A stretch of 64,000 bases of DNA from Methylomagnum ishizawai (GCF_019670005.1 NZ_AP019783.1:1756501-1820500); one strand, 5' to 3'. Counted from the first letter of the stretch, positions 1 through 9,348 are shown. The notes: generated by a model not told the origin, from the letters alone. Program-made: numbers and translations.

Positions 1-392
1 GTCGCGCACTTCACCCGCGCCGGATAGGCCCGGACGCCCGCCAATACCGCCAGCTTGCCGATTTCCTCCAGGTTCACGGCGTCGCCGTCCTGGCTGGTGG
101 TGATGCGGTGGAAGGTCTCGAACAGCCGCTCGGCTTCGGCTTCGGTCTGGCCGCGCACGATCTCGGTCATCAAGGAGGCCGAGGCGGTGGAGATGGCGCA
201 GCCCGAGCCTTGGAAACTCACGTCCTCGATCACGCCCGCGTTGACTTTGACATAAAGGGTGATGCGGTCGCCGCACAGGGGATTGAAGCCTTCGATCTTA
301 CGGTTGGCGTCGTCCATCACCCGGAAATTGCGCGGGTTGCGGTTGTGGTCGAAGACGACTTCTTGGTACAGGTCTCTGATTGTATCCAGCAT
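1..392 (-). CDS. sufU: SufU-type Fe-S cluster assembly scaffold/sulfur acceptor, 3' end cut by window edge
   Basis: IscU/NifU-N fold protein that accepts persulfide sulfur from SufS in the cytoplasm. About 130 N-terminal residues are visible, starting MLDTIRDLYQEVVFDHNRNP, and the frame runs open to base 1. The three expected cysteines are present at residues 40 (PLCGD), 65 (GSGCAIS) and 129 (VKC), with the ligand Asp at 42. An insertion at about residues 80-100, between the second and third Cys, is the hallmark that separates SufU from IscU. It is the last gene of the suf operon seen here, downstream of a VOC protein and sufS. The true C-terminus lies outside the window. Confidence 0.9.
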   Translation of the reverse strand, partial: MLDTIRDLYQEVVFDHNRNPRNFRVMDDANRKIEGFNPLCGDRITLYVKVNAGVIEDVSFQGSGCAISTASASLMTEIVRGQTEAEAERLFETFHRITTSQDGDAVNLEEIGKLAVLAGVRAYPARVKCA

Positions 393-470
393 TCTTTAGG
401 TGTCCGAAAAGGGGGAAATAGGCCGCATCCGGCAGCGGAGCATCCGCCGCGCTGGGCGTTTGGCGATCAA

Positions 471-869
471 CTACGGGTCTATCGCGTTGGCGACTTCGAT
501 CAAATTCAGGTCGGGGTCGCGGAAATAGACCGATAAGATCGGGCCTTGCGCGCCGGTCCGCCGCACCGGCCCTTCGACGACCGCCACGCCACAGCCGGTC
601 AAATGCCCGATGACTTCGGGGATGGGGGTGGAGGTAATAAAGCAGATATCCACCGCCCCCGGTGTGGGTTTCAGCGCTTTCGGCTCGAACTCATGATCAT
701 AGGCGTGCAGATTGATCTTTTGACTGCCGAAGGACAAGGCTTTCCTATCCGCGCCGAAGGTCGTGACCTTCATGCCCAGCGCTTTTTCGTAGAAGGCGCA
801 GGTCGTGGCGATATCCTTGACTGTCAAGACCAAATGGTCGATGCCAGCGATTTTTATCGGTGAGCCCAT
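471..869 (-). CDS. VOC (glyoxalase/bleomycin-resistance) superfamily protein
   Basis: A 132-residue single-domain VOC protein. The N-terminus [20 protein letters not shown] and the C-terminal [13 protein letters not shown] are the paired beta-alpha-beta-beta-beta signatures of the family, and His11 and Glu near residue 126 are the usual metal-ligand positions. The enzyme activity cannot be read from the sequence; relatives are often labelled virulence or glyoxalase-like proteins. It lies 32 bp after sufS and about 80 bp before sufU on the same strand, so it is probably co-transcribed within the suf operon, which is not a standard member. Start chosen at the only Met in good register with the domain. 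Confidence 0.85.
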   Translation of the reverse strand: MGSPIKIAGIDHLVLTVKDIATTCAFYEKALGMKVTTFGADRKALSFGSQKINLHAYDHEFEPKALKPTPGAVDICFITSTPIPEVIGHLTGCGVAVVEGPVRRTGAQGPILSVYFRDPDLNLIEVANAIDP

Positions 870-901
870 CGGGGTTTTCCTATTGGTCTGGAAAGCGGCA
901 C

Positions 902-2206
902 CTAACCGAAAATCTCGATCACCTGGCGGAGGCCCGCCATCAGGGTATCGACTTCCTCGAAGCTATTGTAAAGCCCGAACGAGGCCCGCGCCGTGGCCGG
1001 CACCTGGAAGAAATCCATCACCGGCATGGCGCAATGGTGCCCGGCGCGGATAGCGATGCCCATATGGTCGAGCAAGGTGCCGATATCGTGCGGATGGATG
1101 CGCCCGAGGGTAAAGGACAGGATCGCACCCTTGGCGTGGGCGGTGCCGATCAGCTTCAGCCCGTCGATCTGGGCGGCGCGTTCGGTGGCGTAGGCCAACA
1201 GCCGGTGTTCGTGGGCGGCGATGGCTTCGATGCCGATGCCGCGCACATAGTCGATGGCCGCGCCCAGGGCGATGGTATCGACGATATTGGGCGTGCCGGC
1301 CTCGAATTTATAGGGCAGGCTGTTGTACTCGGTCTTCTCGAACGTGACTTGGCGGATCATGTCGCCGCCGCCTTGGTAGGGCGGCATGGCTTTCAGCAAG
1401 GTTTCCTTGCCGTACAACACGCCGATGCCGGACGGCCCATACAGCTTGTGCCCGGAAAAGGCGTAGAAATCGCAATCCAGCGCCCGCACGTCCACGGTGA
1501 GGTGGGGAATCGCCTGCGCCCCGTCCAGCAGCACGGGCACGCTGCGGGCATGGGCCAGGGCGATGATTTCCGCCACCGGGTTGATGGTGCCGAGCGCGTT
1601 CGACATATGGGTGACGGCCACCAGCTGGGTGCGTTCCGACAACAGCGCCGCGAATTCGTCCAGCAGCAATTCGCCGTCGAGGTTGATGGGCGCGACTTTC
1701 AGCACTGCGCCGGTTTGCCCGCACAACATCTGCCAGGGCACGATGTTGGAATGATGCTCCATGGCGGTGATAAGGATTTCGTCGCCCGCGCCCAGCTTGG
1801 AGCGGCCATAGCTCTGCGCCACCAGGTTGATGGCCTCGGTGGTGCCGCGGGTGAAGATGATTTCGCGCTCGCTTCCGGCGTTGATGAACGCCCGCACCTT
1901 CTCCCGCGCCCCCTCGAACAAATCCGTCGCCCGCTGGCTCAGGGTATGCACCCCGCGATGCACATTGGCATAGTCCTCCTCGTACACCTTGCGGATGCAA
2001 TCGATGACGGCGCGGGGCTTCTGGGTGGAAGCGGCGTTGTCCAGGTAGACCAAGGGCTTGCCGTGGATGCTCTGCGCCAGGATCGGGAAATCGGCGCGGA
2101 TGCGGGCGAGGTCGTAGCCGGTATCGGCGACCTGTAATTGCGGTTGGGGTATGAACTGCGGCATGGGTTCGGCGGTTCTTTGGTGTTTTTGCACAGCGGT
2201 ATTCAT
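902..2206 (-). CDS. sufS: SufS cysteine desulfurase
   Basis: PLP-dependent group II cysteine desulfurase (434 aa) that releases sulfur from L-cysteine as an enzyme persulfide for SufU or SufE. The PLP lysine lies in [11 protein letters not shown], and the catalytic cysteine is Cys392 in [10 protein letters not shown], the short group II loop RxGHHCA. An N-terminal extension of about 30 residues rich in Gln and Pro precedes the conserved [10 protein letters not shown]. The ATG overlaps the sufD stop codon (ATGA), so the two are translationally coupled. Gene order sufD-sufS-(VOC)-sufU supports the SufU-type partner. Confidence 0.96.
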   Translation of the reverse strand: MNTAVQKHQRTAEPMPQFIPQPQLQVADTGYDLARIRADFPILAQSIHGKPLVYLDNAASTQKPRAVIDCIRKVYEEDYANVHRGVHTLSQRATDLFEGAREKVRAFINAGSEREIIFTRGTTEAINLVAQSYGRSKLGAGDEILITAMEHHSNIVPWQMLCGQTGAVLKVAPINLDGELLLDEFAALLSERTQLVAVTHMSNALGTINPVAEIIALAHARSVPVLLDGAQAIPHLTVDVRALDCDFYAFSGHKLYGPSGIGVLYGKETLLKAMPPYQGGGDMIRQVTFEKTEYNSLPYKFEAGTPNIVDTIALGAAIDYVRGIGIEAIAAHEHRLLAYATERAAQIDGLKLIGTAHAKGAILSFTLGRIHPHDIGTLLDHMGIAIRAGHHCAMPVMDFFQVPATARASFGLYNSFEEVDTLMAGLRQVIEIFG

Positions 2207-3507
2207 AGCCAGTCCCCTTGGGCTTGGGGCAGGGCGGCGAGCAGGGCGTCTTGGACCTGTTGTTTCAGGCCGTCCAGCCGGATTTTCTCCACCATTTCAT
2301 TGGCGAAGGCGAAAGTAAGCATATTGCGGGCCGAAGCCTCGTCCATTCCCCGCGATTGCAGGTAGAACACCGACTGCGGGTTGAGTTGGCCCACGGTGAC
2401 GCCATGGGCGCATTTCACATCGTCGGCCAGGATTTCCAATTGCGGCTTGGCGTCGATCTCGGCATCCGCCGACAGCAGCAGGTTGCGGATATTCATATCG
2501 GCATCGGTTTTCTGGGCGTCCTGGGCGACCACGACCTTGCCCGAAAACACGCCCCGCGCCCGGTCGGCGGCGATGCCCCGGTAGGTTTCGCGGCTGGTGC
2601 CGCGTGGGGCTTGGTGCTGAATCAAGGTGTGGGTGTCGAGGTGGCGGCGACCCGTGGCGAGGAACAGGCCGTTCAATTCGCATTCCGCGCCCAGGCCTAG
2701 GGCGCTGTGGATTTCGGTGCGGGCCAGGAGTCCCCCGAAAGCCGCGTGATGCTGATACAGCCGGGCCGAACGCGCCTCTGCCGCGTAGATGCCGCCGAAG
2801 TGATAAGCCTTGTCGGTCTCGGCCTGGAACTTGTAATGGTCGAGGGCGCTGTCTTCGCCCAGGTCGATTTCCGTGACCGCCGCCGTCAGATAGGCCGCGC
2901 CGTCGAGGCCGACATAGGTTTCGACCACCTGGGCCTGGGCCTGCCGGTCCAGCGCGATGATATGGCGCAGGGTCGCCAGCCCATCGTCGCGGGTCGAAAC
3001 ATGCAGCAATTGCAATGGCCTAGCCAAGACCACGCCCGCCGGGATCGAGATGAACGCCCCATCCTGGAAATAAGCCGTGGTGAAGGCGACGAAGCCATGG
3101 GGTTCGCGTCCGGCCACGCGCTGGAAAGCCGCCTCGACCCGTTCGGGATATTGCGCCAAAGCCGCCGTCAAGGGCAACACGGTCACGCCGTCCGGCAAGC
3201 CTTCCAAGCGCGACAAGCCCGCATCGAAGCGGCCATCGACGAACACCAGCGCCGCGGCTTCCGGCAAACGCCAGGCTTCGATCTTGGCCGGAGCGAGCGT
3301 GCCAGCCGTCCCGGCCAAGCTGGGCTGGAACCGCTTTTTCTCCAGGGCGACGATATTGGTGTATTTCCATTCCTCTTCGCGCGGCGACGGAAAACCGCCC
3401 GCCGCGAAGCGCTCGGTGGCTTCCGCCCGCAGGGTTTGGAGCCAAGGCAAATCCCGCCCCGGTAAATCGCGGGCCGTGGCTTGGTAATATTCGGCGTATT
3501 GCTGCAT
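2203..3507 (-). CDS. sufD: SufD, Fe-S cluster assembly complex subunit
   Basis: Component of the SufBC2D scaffold complex. The 434-aa protein starts MQQYAEYYQATARDLPGRDL; an upstream in-frame extension in the open frame overlaps sufC and is rejected, because the 10-bp gap after the sufC stop gives a natural start. The C-terminal half carries the SufB/SufD core: KTDADMNIRNLLLSADAEID and the CAHGVTVGQL segment with the conserved Cys-His pair, then SRGMDEASARNML. The stop overlaps sufS by 4 bp. Functions with the adjacent SufC ATPase and SufB. Confidence 0.95.
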   Translation of the reverse strand: MQQYAEYYQATARDLPGRDLPWLQTLRAEATERFAAGGFPSPREEEWKYTNIVALEKKRFQPSLAGTAGTLAPAKIEAWRLPEAAALVFVDGRFDAGLSRLEGLPDGVTVLPLTAALAQYPERVEAAFQRVAGREPHGFVAFTTAYFQDGAFISIPAGVVLARPLQLLHVSTRDDGLATLRHIIALDRQAQAQVVETYVGLDGAAYLTAAVTEIDLGEDSALDHYKFQAETDKAYHFGGIYAAEARSARLYQHHAAFGGLLARTEIHSALGLGAECELNGLFLATGRRHLDTHTLIQHQAPRGTSRETYRGIAADRARGVFSGKVVVAQDAQKTDADMNIRNLLLSADAEIDAKPQLEILADDVKCAHGVTVGQLNPQSVFYLQSRGMDEASARNMLTFAFANEMVEKIRLDGLKQQVQDALLAALPQAQGDWL

Positions 3508-3517
3508 GATGGAACCC

Positions 3518-4270
3518 TCAGGCGGCGGCGGGTTGTTCGACCCAGCCATAACCTTTTTCTTCCAATTCCAAGGCCAATTCCGGCCCGCCCGATTTGACGA
3601 TACGGCCATGGGCCAATACATGCACGAAATCCGGCTTGATGTAATCGAGCAAGCGCTGATAATGCGTGACCAGGATGAAAGACCGCTCCGGCGAGCGCAG
3701 CGCATTCACCCCATCGGCGACGATTTTCAGGGCGTCGATATCGAGGCCGGAATCGGTTTCGTCGAGGATGCACAAACCGGGTTCCAAAATCGCCATTTGC
3801 AGGATTTCGTTGCGCTTCTTCTCGCCGCCGGAAAACCCTTCGTTGACGCCGCGATAGAGGAATTGTTCATCCAATCCTAGCGATTTGATTTTGCCTTTCA
3901 CCAGTTGCAGGAAATCCATGGCATCGACTTCGTTATCGCCGCGATGCCGCCGCACGGCGTTGAGCGCCGCTTTCAGCAGATAGATATTGCTGACGCCGGG
4001 GATTTCGACCGGATATTGGAACGCCAGGAATATCCCGGCCCTGGCCCGCTCCTCGGGTTTCATGTCCAGGAGGTTCTGGCCTTTGAAATCCACGCTGCCA
4101 CCGGTCACTTCATAGCCGGAGCGCCCGGCTAAAACATGCGACAAAGTGCTTTTGCCGGAGCCGTTCGGGCCCATGATGGCATGGACTTCGCCAGGATTCA
4201 CCGTGAGGCTAATACCTTTGAGGATGGGTTTGTCTTCGACTTGGGTTTGGAGGTTTTCGATGGTGAGCAT
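3518..4270 (-). CDS. sufC: SufC, Fe-S assembly ABC ATPase
   Basis: Cytoplasmic ABC-type ATPase (250 aa) that drives conformational change of SufBD during Fe-S cluster assembly. Walker A is GPNGSGKST, the Q-loop region [13 protein letters not shown] is typical of SufC, the signature is [13 protein letters not shown], and Walker B is [12 protein letters not shown]. The start is [11 protein letters not shown] at 4270; an upstream Met would add 13 residues not seen in the family. The gene is separated from sufB by a toxin-antitoxin pair, with a 49-bp gap on this side. Confidence 0.96.
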   Translation of the reverse strand: MLTIENLQTQVEDKPILKGISLTVNPGEVHAIMGPNGSGKSTLSHVLAGRSGYEVTGGSVDFKGQNLLDMKPEERARAGIFLAFQYPVEIPGVSNIYLLKAALNAVRRHRGDNEVDAMDFLQLVKGKIKSLGLDEQFLYRGVNEGFSGGEKKRNEILQMAILEPGLCILDETDSGLDIDALKIVADGVNALRSPERSFILVTHYQRLLDYIKPDFVHVLAHGRIVKSGGPELALELEEKGYGWVEQPAAA

Positions 4271-4319
4271 GGTTTTTGAAATCTCGATGAGCTGGGGCGA
4301 TAGTTTCAAGGGTTATGGT

Positions 4320-4694
4320 TCATGGTTTATGGATGTAATTCACCTTGGGCAACCCCTCGAAATCATTGTCCTGGGTCCACAGTACGGCCTGATATGTCCA
4401 GGCCGTGGCTAATATGATGCTATCCGCCATGGGCGTTTTATATTGATATGAAAGTTGGGCCGCGTAAACGGCCAAGCTTGTATTCAAATCGATAACCTGG
4501 GCTTCCTGCATCAAGGCAACCGCACGTAAAGCCTGGGTTTCGTCGGCTTGGATCAATACCCGCTTGAACACTTCGTACAGGCTAATGGAAGGTACGATCA
4601 GGTTCCGGGTATCCTCAATGGCCGGAGCGAAAAATTCCACATTCGGACCTTCGGCGAAATATTCCAACCAGCCGGAGGAATCGACGACATTCAC
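4320..4694 (-). CDS. PIN-domain toxin, VapC family
   Basis: A 124-aa PIN domain ribonuclease. Acidic metal ligands expected for the fold are visible: Asp5 in MNVVDSSGWLEYF, Glu in SISLYEVFKR, Asp in PMADSIILATA and Asp in LWTQDNDFEG. The domain is complete, so the toxin is likely functional. It overlaps its antitoxin gene by 4 bp (ATGA), the usual VapBC arrangement with antitoxin first. The pair is embedded between sufB and sufC on the coding strand. The RNA target cannot be inferred. The name VapC is by family only. Confidence 0.88.
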   Translation of the reverse strand: MNVVDSSGWLEYFAEGPNVEFFAPAIEDTRNLIVPSISLYEVFKRVLIQADETQALRAVALMQEAQVIDLNTSLAVYAAQLSYQYKTPMADSIILATAWTYQAVLWTQDNDFEGLPKVNYIHKP

Positions 4695-4897
4695 AGCCGG
4701 TCCTCTTCCCGTTCAATCGTAGTGTCTATGCCTTTTAGAAAACCACGGGCCTGTTTTAGGCTGGGTTGCGGAATCAATTCGATGCGGCCATCGAGTTGAA
4801 CCACCTGGATTTTCTGGCCCGGCTTGATATGCAAAGCTTCGCAAATCGAAATGGGTAAAGGCAGTTCCAGGTTTGGCGAGACGGTCACGGTTTGCAT
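4691..4897 (-). CDS. AbrB/MazE-type antitoxin, partner of the PIN toxin
   Basis: A 68-aa protein beginning MQTVTVSPNLELPLPISICE with the swapped-hairpin AbrB DNA-binding layout: a beta strand, the PLPISICEALHIKPGQKI segment, then VVQLDGRIELIPQ. The C-terminal tail (KQARGFLKGIDTTIEREEDR) is charged and would be the toxin-neutralising part. Starts 17 bp after sufB and overlaps vapC by 4 bp. Antitoxins of this type usually autorepress their own promoter; I see no separate promoter in the 17-bp gap, so transcription probably comes with the suf operon unless a promoter lies inside sufB. Confidence 0.85.
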   Translation of the reverse strand: MQTVTVSPNLELPLPISICEALHIKPGQKIQVVQLDGRIELIPQPSLKQARGFLKGIDTTIEREEDRL

Positions 4898-4914
4898 TGG
4901 CGATCTCCGGTTGA

Positions 4915-6360
4915 TTAACCCACGCTGCCTTCCAGGCTAATCCCCAATAAAGCCTGCGCCTCCACCGCGAATTCCATCGGCAATTCCTTGAACACCTGCT
5001 TGCAGAAGCCATTCACGATCATCGATACCGCATCCTCGGCGGACAAACCCCGCTGTTGGCAAAAGAATAATTGATCTTCGCTGATTTTCGAGGTAGTGGC
5101 TTCATGCTCGACCTGGGCCGAAGGTTGTTTGACTTCGATATAGGGGAAGGTATGGGCACCGCAGCGGTCGCCGATCAAGAGGGAGTCGCACTGGGTATAA
5201 TTACGGGCGTTTTCGGCGCTCTTCAAAACTTTGACCAAGCCCCGATAGCTATTCTGGGCGCGACCGGCGGAAATCCCCTTCGAGATAATGGTGCTGCTGG
5301 TATTCTTGCCGATATGGATCATCTTGGTTCCGGTATCGGCTTGCTGGCGGTGGTTGGTCACGGCGACCGAATAGAATTCGCCCACCGATTCATCGCCGGT
5401 CAAAATGCAGCTGGGATATTTCCAGGTGATGGCCGAGCCGGTTTCCACCTGGGTCCAGGAAATCTTGGATTGAAACCCCCGGCAATCGCCGCGCTTGGTC
5501 ACGAAATTATAAATCCCGCCCCGGCCTTCCTCGTCGCCGGGATACCAGTTTTGCACGGTGGAATATTTGATTTGTGCCCGGTCCAGCGCGACCAATTCCA
5601 CCACGGCGGCGTGGAGTTGATTTTCGTCGCGCATGGGTGCACTGCATCCTTCGAGATAGCTCACATGGCTGTCTTCATCGGCAATAATCAAGGTGCGCTC
5701 GAACTGGCCGGTTTTCGAGGCATTGATACGGAAATAGGTCGATAACTCCATCGGGCAACGCACACCCTTGGGGATATACACGAAGGAACCATCGGTGAAT
5801 ACCGCCGAATTCAGCGCCGCGAAAAAGTTATCGCCGGTCGGCACCACGCTGCCGATATATCGCCGCACCAGCTCGGGATGTTTCTGCACGGCTTCCGAGA
5901 TGGAGCAGAAAATCACCCCCGCCGCCGCCAGTTTGTCCTTGAAGGTGGTGGCGACCGAAACGCTATCGAATACCGCGTCCACCGCCACCCCGGCCAAGCG
6001 TTCTTGCTCATAGAGCGGGATACCCAGTTTCTTGTAGGTTTCCAGGAGTTTCGGATCGACTTCGTTCAGGTTTTTCGGTCCTTCCTTGGTTTTCGGGGCC
6101 GAGTAATAGCTGATGGCCTGATAATCCACCGGCTCGTAATCGACATAGGCCCAGCGCGGCTCTTGCATGGTCAGCCAATGGCGATAGGCTTCCAGGCGCC
6201 ATTCCAGCATCCATTGCGGTTCGTCCTTTTTGGCGGAAATGGCGCGGATCACGTCTTCGCTCAGGCCTGGGGGCAGGGTATCGGCTTCTAAATCGGTGAC
6301 GAAGCCGGGCATATATTCCTTTTTAATCAGCTTTTCCAGGGTTTCGGCGGTCGCGGCCAT
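4915..6360 (-). CDS. sufB: SufB, Fe-S cluster scaffold protein
   Basis: Main scaffold subunit of SufBC2D (481 aa). Starts [20 protein letters not shown], four bases after the regulator gene. Family signatures are continuous: [21 protein letters not shown], the [13 protein letters not shown] segment, [31 protein letters not shown] and, near the end, the [14 protein letters not shown] and [19 protein letters not shown] segments. Length matches the family. First structural gene of the operon; unlike most operons it is not followed directly by sufC. Confidence 0.97.
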   Translation of the reverse strand: MAATAETLEKLIKKEYMPGFVTDLEADTLPPGLSEDVIRAISAKKDEPQWMLEWRLEAYRHWLTMQEPRWAYVDYEPVDYQAISYYSAPKTKEGPKNLNEVDPKLLETYKKLGIPLYEQERLAGVAVDAVFDSVSVATTFKDKLAAAGVIFCSISEAVQKHPELVRRYIGSVVPTGDNFFAALNSAVFTDGSFVYIPKGVRCPMELSTYFRINASKTGQFERTLIIADEDSHVSYLEGCSAPMRDENQLHAAVVELVALDRAQIKYSTVQNWYPGDEEGRGGIYNFVTKRGDCRGFQSKISWTQVETGSAITWKYPSCILTGDESVGEFYSVAVTNHRQQADTGTKMIHIGKNTSSTIISKGISAGRAQNSYRGLVKVLKSAENARNYTQCDSLLIGDRCGAHTFPYIEVKQPSAQVEHEATTSKISEDQLFFCQQRGLSAEDAVSMIVNGFCKQVFKELPMEFAVEAQALLGISLEGSVG

Positions 6361-6364
6361 GGGG

Positions 6365-6823
6365 TTACTCCGGTCTCGGGTAAATGGGGATATTATGCGC
6401 GGAAATACGGATTTCCTCGGGCGCTTGGGGCCGGGCCATGTCGGCCAGCGTGACCGATTCCAGCGAGGAGCGGATCGCCCGGTTGATGACGGCCCAGTTG
6501 CCACGGATGTGGCAGGAGGCCTGCTCGCAGACATCGTGTTCCAGGCCGCATTCTGTCAGGGCGATGGGGCCTTCCATCGCGTAGATGATGCGGGCCACGG
6601 TGGTGCGCTCGGGCGGCAGGGCAAGTTGGTAGCCGCCTTTGGCGCCGCGGGTGGATTTGAGGACGCCGGTGCGGGTGAGCGCTTTCAATATCTTGCTCAC
6701 CGTGGGGATGGCGACGCTGGCCGTGCTGGCGAGGTCGGAGGCGGTATAGGTCCGCTCGGGCTGTTTCGCCATGTGGCCCAGCACGATGATGGCGTAATCC
6801 GTGAGTTTGCCGATGCGTAGCAT
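6365..6823 (-). CDS. Rrf2-family SUF operon regulator (IscR-like, Fe-S binding)
   Basis: A 152-aa winged-helix repressor at the head of the suf operon. The DNA-binding region is at residues 1-65 ([20 protein letters not shown] through [13 protein letters not shown]). Three cysteines at 92, 99 and 104 ([13 protein letters not shown]) match the [2Fe-2S] ligand spacing of IscR closely, so it should sense cluster status. Family members preceding sufB in proteobacteria are annotated as SUF system Fe-S assembly regulators. It is presumably autoregulatory through the operator-like site just upstream. The sufB start follows after 4 bp. Confidence 0.92.
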   Translation of the reverse strand: MLRIGKLTDYAIIVLGHMAKQPERTYTASDLASTASVAIPTVSKILKALTRTGVLKSTRGAKGGYQLALPPERTTVARIIYAMEGPIALTECGLEHDVCEQASCHIRGNWAVINRAIRSSLESVTLADMARPQAPEEIRISAHNIPIYPRPE

Positions 6824-6848
6824 GGATAGGCTCCGTTAATTGGGGACC

Positions 6849-6889
6849 ATTCTAGTCCTGTATAAAGCCCAAGTAAAGCAGTCGGGTAT
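6849..6889 (-). promoter_or_regulatory. Predicted sufR-suf promoter with IscR type 1-like operator
   Basis: Read on the minus strand, TTTACT (6872-6877) and TAGAAT (6849-6854) are spaced by exactly 17 bp, a good sigma-70 promoter 26 bp upstream of the regulator ATG. The 25 bases 6865-6889 agree with the E. coli IscR type 1 consensus, as I remember it, at 20 of 25 positions (left half CCGACT, right half GGG), and cover the -35 box. This would let the Fe-S-loaded regulator repress the operon. The consensus comparison was done by eye. Confidence 0.6.
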
Positions 6890-6959
6890 TGCCGGGGGAC
6901 GCGGGCAATCGGCGTATACTTCGCGCTCCGCCCGATTGCCAGCCAGGATAACTATTCCG

Positions 6960-8645
6960 ATGATGACCGCCCGTTTTCCCACCGGGAGCCTTTGGTGCTG
7001 CCTGTTCGCGCTCCTGTGTTTCGTCCATTCCGGCCGGGCCGAAGAGCCGCCGACCGATACGGTGTCCACCCATCTCCAAAGCCTGTTGAAGGAGGGGACG
7101 CATCCCAAATCGCGCTGGGGCGCGTTCCCGGATTATCAGGCCAAGCTCGACGAGCTTTATCAGCAAACCGGCCTTGCGCCGCTCTGGATCAAGGACGGCC
7201 AGCCCACCCCGCAAGCGGCGGCGATGATCGACAGCCTGGCCGAGGCCGACGCCAAGGGTTTGAACGCCGCCGATTACGACGCGGCTTTGCTCAAGCAATG
7301 GCTGGCCGCCCCGGAACTGGCCAACGCCAATCCCCGCGAGACGGCGCTGTTCGATCTGGCTTTGAGCCTCGCCACCATGCGCTATGTATCCAACCTGTAC
7401 GTGGGGCGGGTGAATCCGCGCCATGTCGATTTCGGCCTCAGCATCGAACCCAAGAAACTGGATTTGCCCGCCCTGCTCAAGGACATCGCCGCCAGCGATC
7501 ACCCGAAAGCCCTGGTCGATGCGGTCGAACCCAAACTGCCGGTGTATGGCTGGCTGAAAGAGGCTTTGGCGCGCTACCAAGCGTTGGCGAAGGACACCCT
7601 GACGGTGGCGGTGAATTTCCCGGCCAAGTTCGGTCCCGGTGCCAAGCACAAGGATGTGCCGGCCTTGCGGCGCTTGCTGCTGGCCTTGGGCGATATCAAG
7701 GAGATCAAGCCGGAACTGGCGGAATCGGAAACCTACGATCCCGAATTGGCGGCGGCGGTGAAGGCGTTCCAGAAGCGCCACGGCCTGGCGGCGGATGGCG
7801 TGATCGGCAAGGGGACTTTGGCGCAGTTGAATGTGCCGCTGGCCGAGCGGGTCCGGCAAATCCAATTGGGCTTGGAGCGGCTGCGCTGGTTGCCGGAGGA
7901 TATCAAGGGCTTATATCTGATCGTGAATATCCCTTCGTTCCAATTGTATGGCTCCAGGGATGGCGAGGGTTTCGGCCACCACGATATCCAGATGAATGTG
8001 ATCGTGGGCGAGGCCATCAATGGACGCCATACCCCGGTGTTCCATTCGGATATGACCTATGTGACCTTCCGGCCTTATTGGAATGTGCCGTATCAAATCG
8101 CGGTCAAGGAATACCTGCCCATCGCCCGGCGCAATCCTGGATATCTGGCCCAGCATAATATGGAGATCGTCGCCAATTTCGGCCCCAATGCCCAGCCCTA
8201 TGCGGCCAGTTCCGGCAATATCGAGATGCTGGCTTCCGGGGCTTTAAAATTGAGGATGAGGCCCGGTCCTAAGAATGCGTTGGGCTTGGTTAAATTCACC
8301 TTCCCCAATAACAATAATGTCTATTTGCATAGTACGCCCAGCCAGGGTTTATTCCAGCGCTCGCGGCGGGATTTCAGCCATGGCTGTATCCGGGTGGAAG
8401 ACCCGGTGAAGTTGGCGGAATGGGTGCTGGCGGATAACGCGGAATGGTCGCGGGAACGGATCGAGGCCGCGATGAAGGGCGATAGCCCCAAGAATGTCAC
8501 GCTGGATAAGCCGATCCCGGTGTATATTTTCTATTCCACGGTCCTGGCCGACAGGGAAGGGCGGGTGAGTTTCTTTGGCGATATTTATGGCCATGACCGG
8601 GTGTTGGAGACCTTGTTGGAGAAGGGGTTTCCCTATCCTTTCTGA
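6960..8645 (+). CDS. L,D-transpeptidase of the YcbB/LdtD type
   Basis: Exported murein L,D-transpeptidase (561 aa) that makes 3-3 peptidoglycan crosslinks. The N-terminus is a signal peptide (MMTARFPTGSLWCCLFALLC, cleavage after GRA). A YcbB-type alpha domain follows, then a peptidoglycan-binding repeat around residues 250-310 (AVKAFQKRHGLAADGVIGKG) and the YkuD catalytic domain ending in SHGCIRVEDP, with catalytic Cys at about 476. Start at 6960 is chosen over an upstream Met at 6840 because the signal peptide begins there and AGGA lies upstream. It is divergent from the suf regulator. Confidence 0.92.
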   Translation: MMTARFPTGSLWCCLFALLCFVHSGRAEEPPTDTVSTHLQSLLKEGTHPKSRWGAFPDYQAKLDELYQQTGLAPLWIKDGQPTPQAAAMIDSLAEADAKGLNAADYDAALLKQWLAAPELANANPRETALFDLALSLATMRYVSNLYVGRVNPRHVDFGLSIEPKKLDLPALLKDIAASDHPKALVDAVEPKLPVYGWLKEALARYQALAKDTLTVAVNFPAKFGPGAKHKDVPALRRLLLALGDIKEIKPELAESETYDPELAAAVKAFQKRHGLAADGVIGKGTLAQLNVPLAERVRQIQLGLERLRWLPEDIKGLYLIVNIPSFQLYGSRDGEGFGHHDIQMNVIVGEAINGRHTPVFHSDMTYVTFRPYWNVPYQIAVKEYLPIARRNPGYLAQHNMEIVANFGPNAQPYAASSGNIEMLASGALKLRMRPGPKNALGLVKFTFPNNNNVYLHSTPSQGLFQRSRRDFSHGCIRVEDPVKLAEWVLADNAEWSRERIEAAMKGDSPKNVTLDKPIPVYIFYSTVLADREGRVSFFGDIYGHDRVLETLLEKGFPYPF

Positions 8646-8680
8646 ATCCGCCACTAGAGCATTTCCACATTCCTTTTAGG

Positions 8681-8703
8681 GTGGGCACGTATTCCGTGCC
8701 CAC
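8681..8703. repeat. Perfect 9-bp inverted repeat (REP-like hairpin)
   Basis: GTGGGCACG and CGTGCCCAC flank a 5-base loop, 36 bp downstream of the L,D-transpeptidase stop. No T-run follows on either strand, so it is more likely a repetitive extragenic palindrome or an mRNA-stabilising hairpin than an intrinsic terminator. Confidence 0.6.
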
Positions 8704-8754
8704 TCAGATGATCCGCTACGGCTGGGCGTACACCCAAACCGAGAATATTCTAGC

Positions 8755-8789
8755 GTAGCCCGGATTCCGCTATGCCGCATCCGGGCTAC
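8755..8789. repeat. REP-type palindrome, GTAGCCCGGAT family
   Basis: Perfect 11-bp arms GTAGCCCGGAT and ATCCGGGCTAC around a 13-base centre. A second member of the same family lies at 63966-63996, sharing GTAGCCCGGAT and GCGGAATCCGGG in the same order. It is located between convergent genes, the usual REP position. Confidence 0.75.
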
Positions 8790-8799
8790 TTGCGCTTGA

Positions 8800-9348
8800 T
8801 CATCCCCTATCCGAAGCGAATGGGTTTGGCAGGGAATTCAACTGGTTGGCGAGTTGATTGGACAGGTGGCCGAATACCGCGCCGAGGATGAAGGAAATCG
8901 AAATCACCAAGAGCGGATTATTCAGGCTGGCACCCAACAGCACTTCCTGGGTCATTTTGTCCGGGGTTTGTAGCAAATAGGCGAAAGTGGAGGAATACCC
9001 CAGGACGCCCACCGGGATCACCGCGAATTGCGGTAGCTTGGCGGACAGGCACAAAACAATCACCGCTCCGCCTACGATCAAGGCCGTGGCGATTTCCACG
9101 CCGATAGAAACCTTAGGGTCTATTTTCAGCAAAAATATCGCGGTTACCCAGGCCATGAACACCCCGAAGATGCCGTTGACGCCGGTATTGATCGCGGCCT
9201 CCAAATTGGCACCCAATAGGAAATAGGCGGCCCAGGCGATGGTCGCCGCCCAAATGAAAAACACACCCGCCGCCGGCCCCACGGCGAAATAGGTCGCGAT
9301 ACCCGATAAAACGCCAATGCTCAAGGAAAGGGAAGTCAGTTTATCCAT
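8800..9348 (-). CDS. DUF1097 family inner-membrane protein
   Basis: A 182-aa hydrophobic protein with about five or six membrane segments (for example VLSGIATYFAVGPAAGVFFI and LIVGGAVIVLCLSA). The overall layout and the YFLLGANLEAAINTG region fit the DUF1097 family, which includes E. coli YcdZ; its function is unknown. It is preceded by an AT-richer leader carrying two short palindromes. No cognate neighbour points to a role. Confidence 0.75.
   Translation of the reverse strand: MDKLTSLSLSIGVLSGIATYFAVGPAAGVFFIWAATIAWAAYFLLGANLEAAINTGVNGIFGVFMAWVTAIFLLKIDPKVSIGVEIATALIVGGAVIVLCLSAKLPQFAVIPVGVLGYSSTFAYLLQTPDKMTQEVLLGASLNNPLLVISISFILGAVFGHLSNQLANQLNSLPNPFASDRG

Noticed and set aside
860-2137. 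Long plus-strand open frame (425 codons) opposite sufS
   Set aside because: Mirror of a high-GC gene; sufS on the minus strand has all catalytic motifs and the mirrored product has no family features.
3508-3705. N-terminal extension of SufD through sufC
   Set aside because: It overlaps the 3' end of sufC in another frame, and the conserved SufD start is at 3507.
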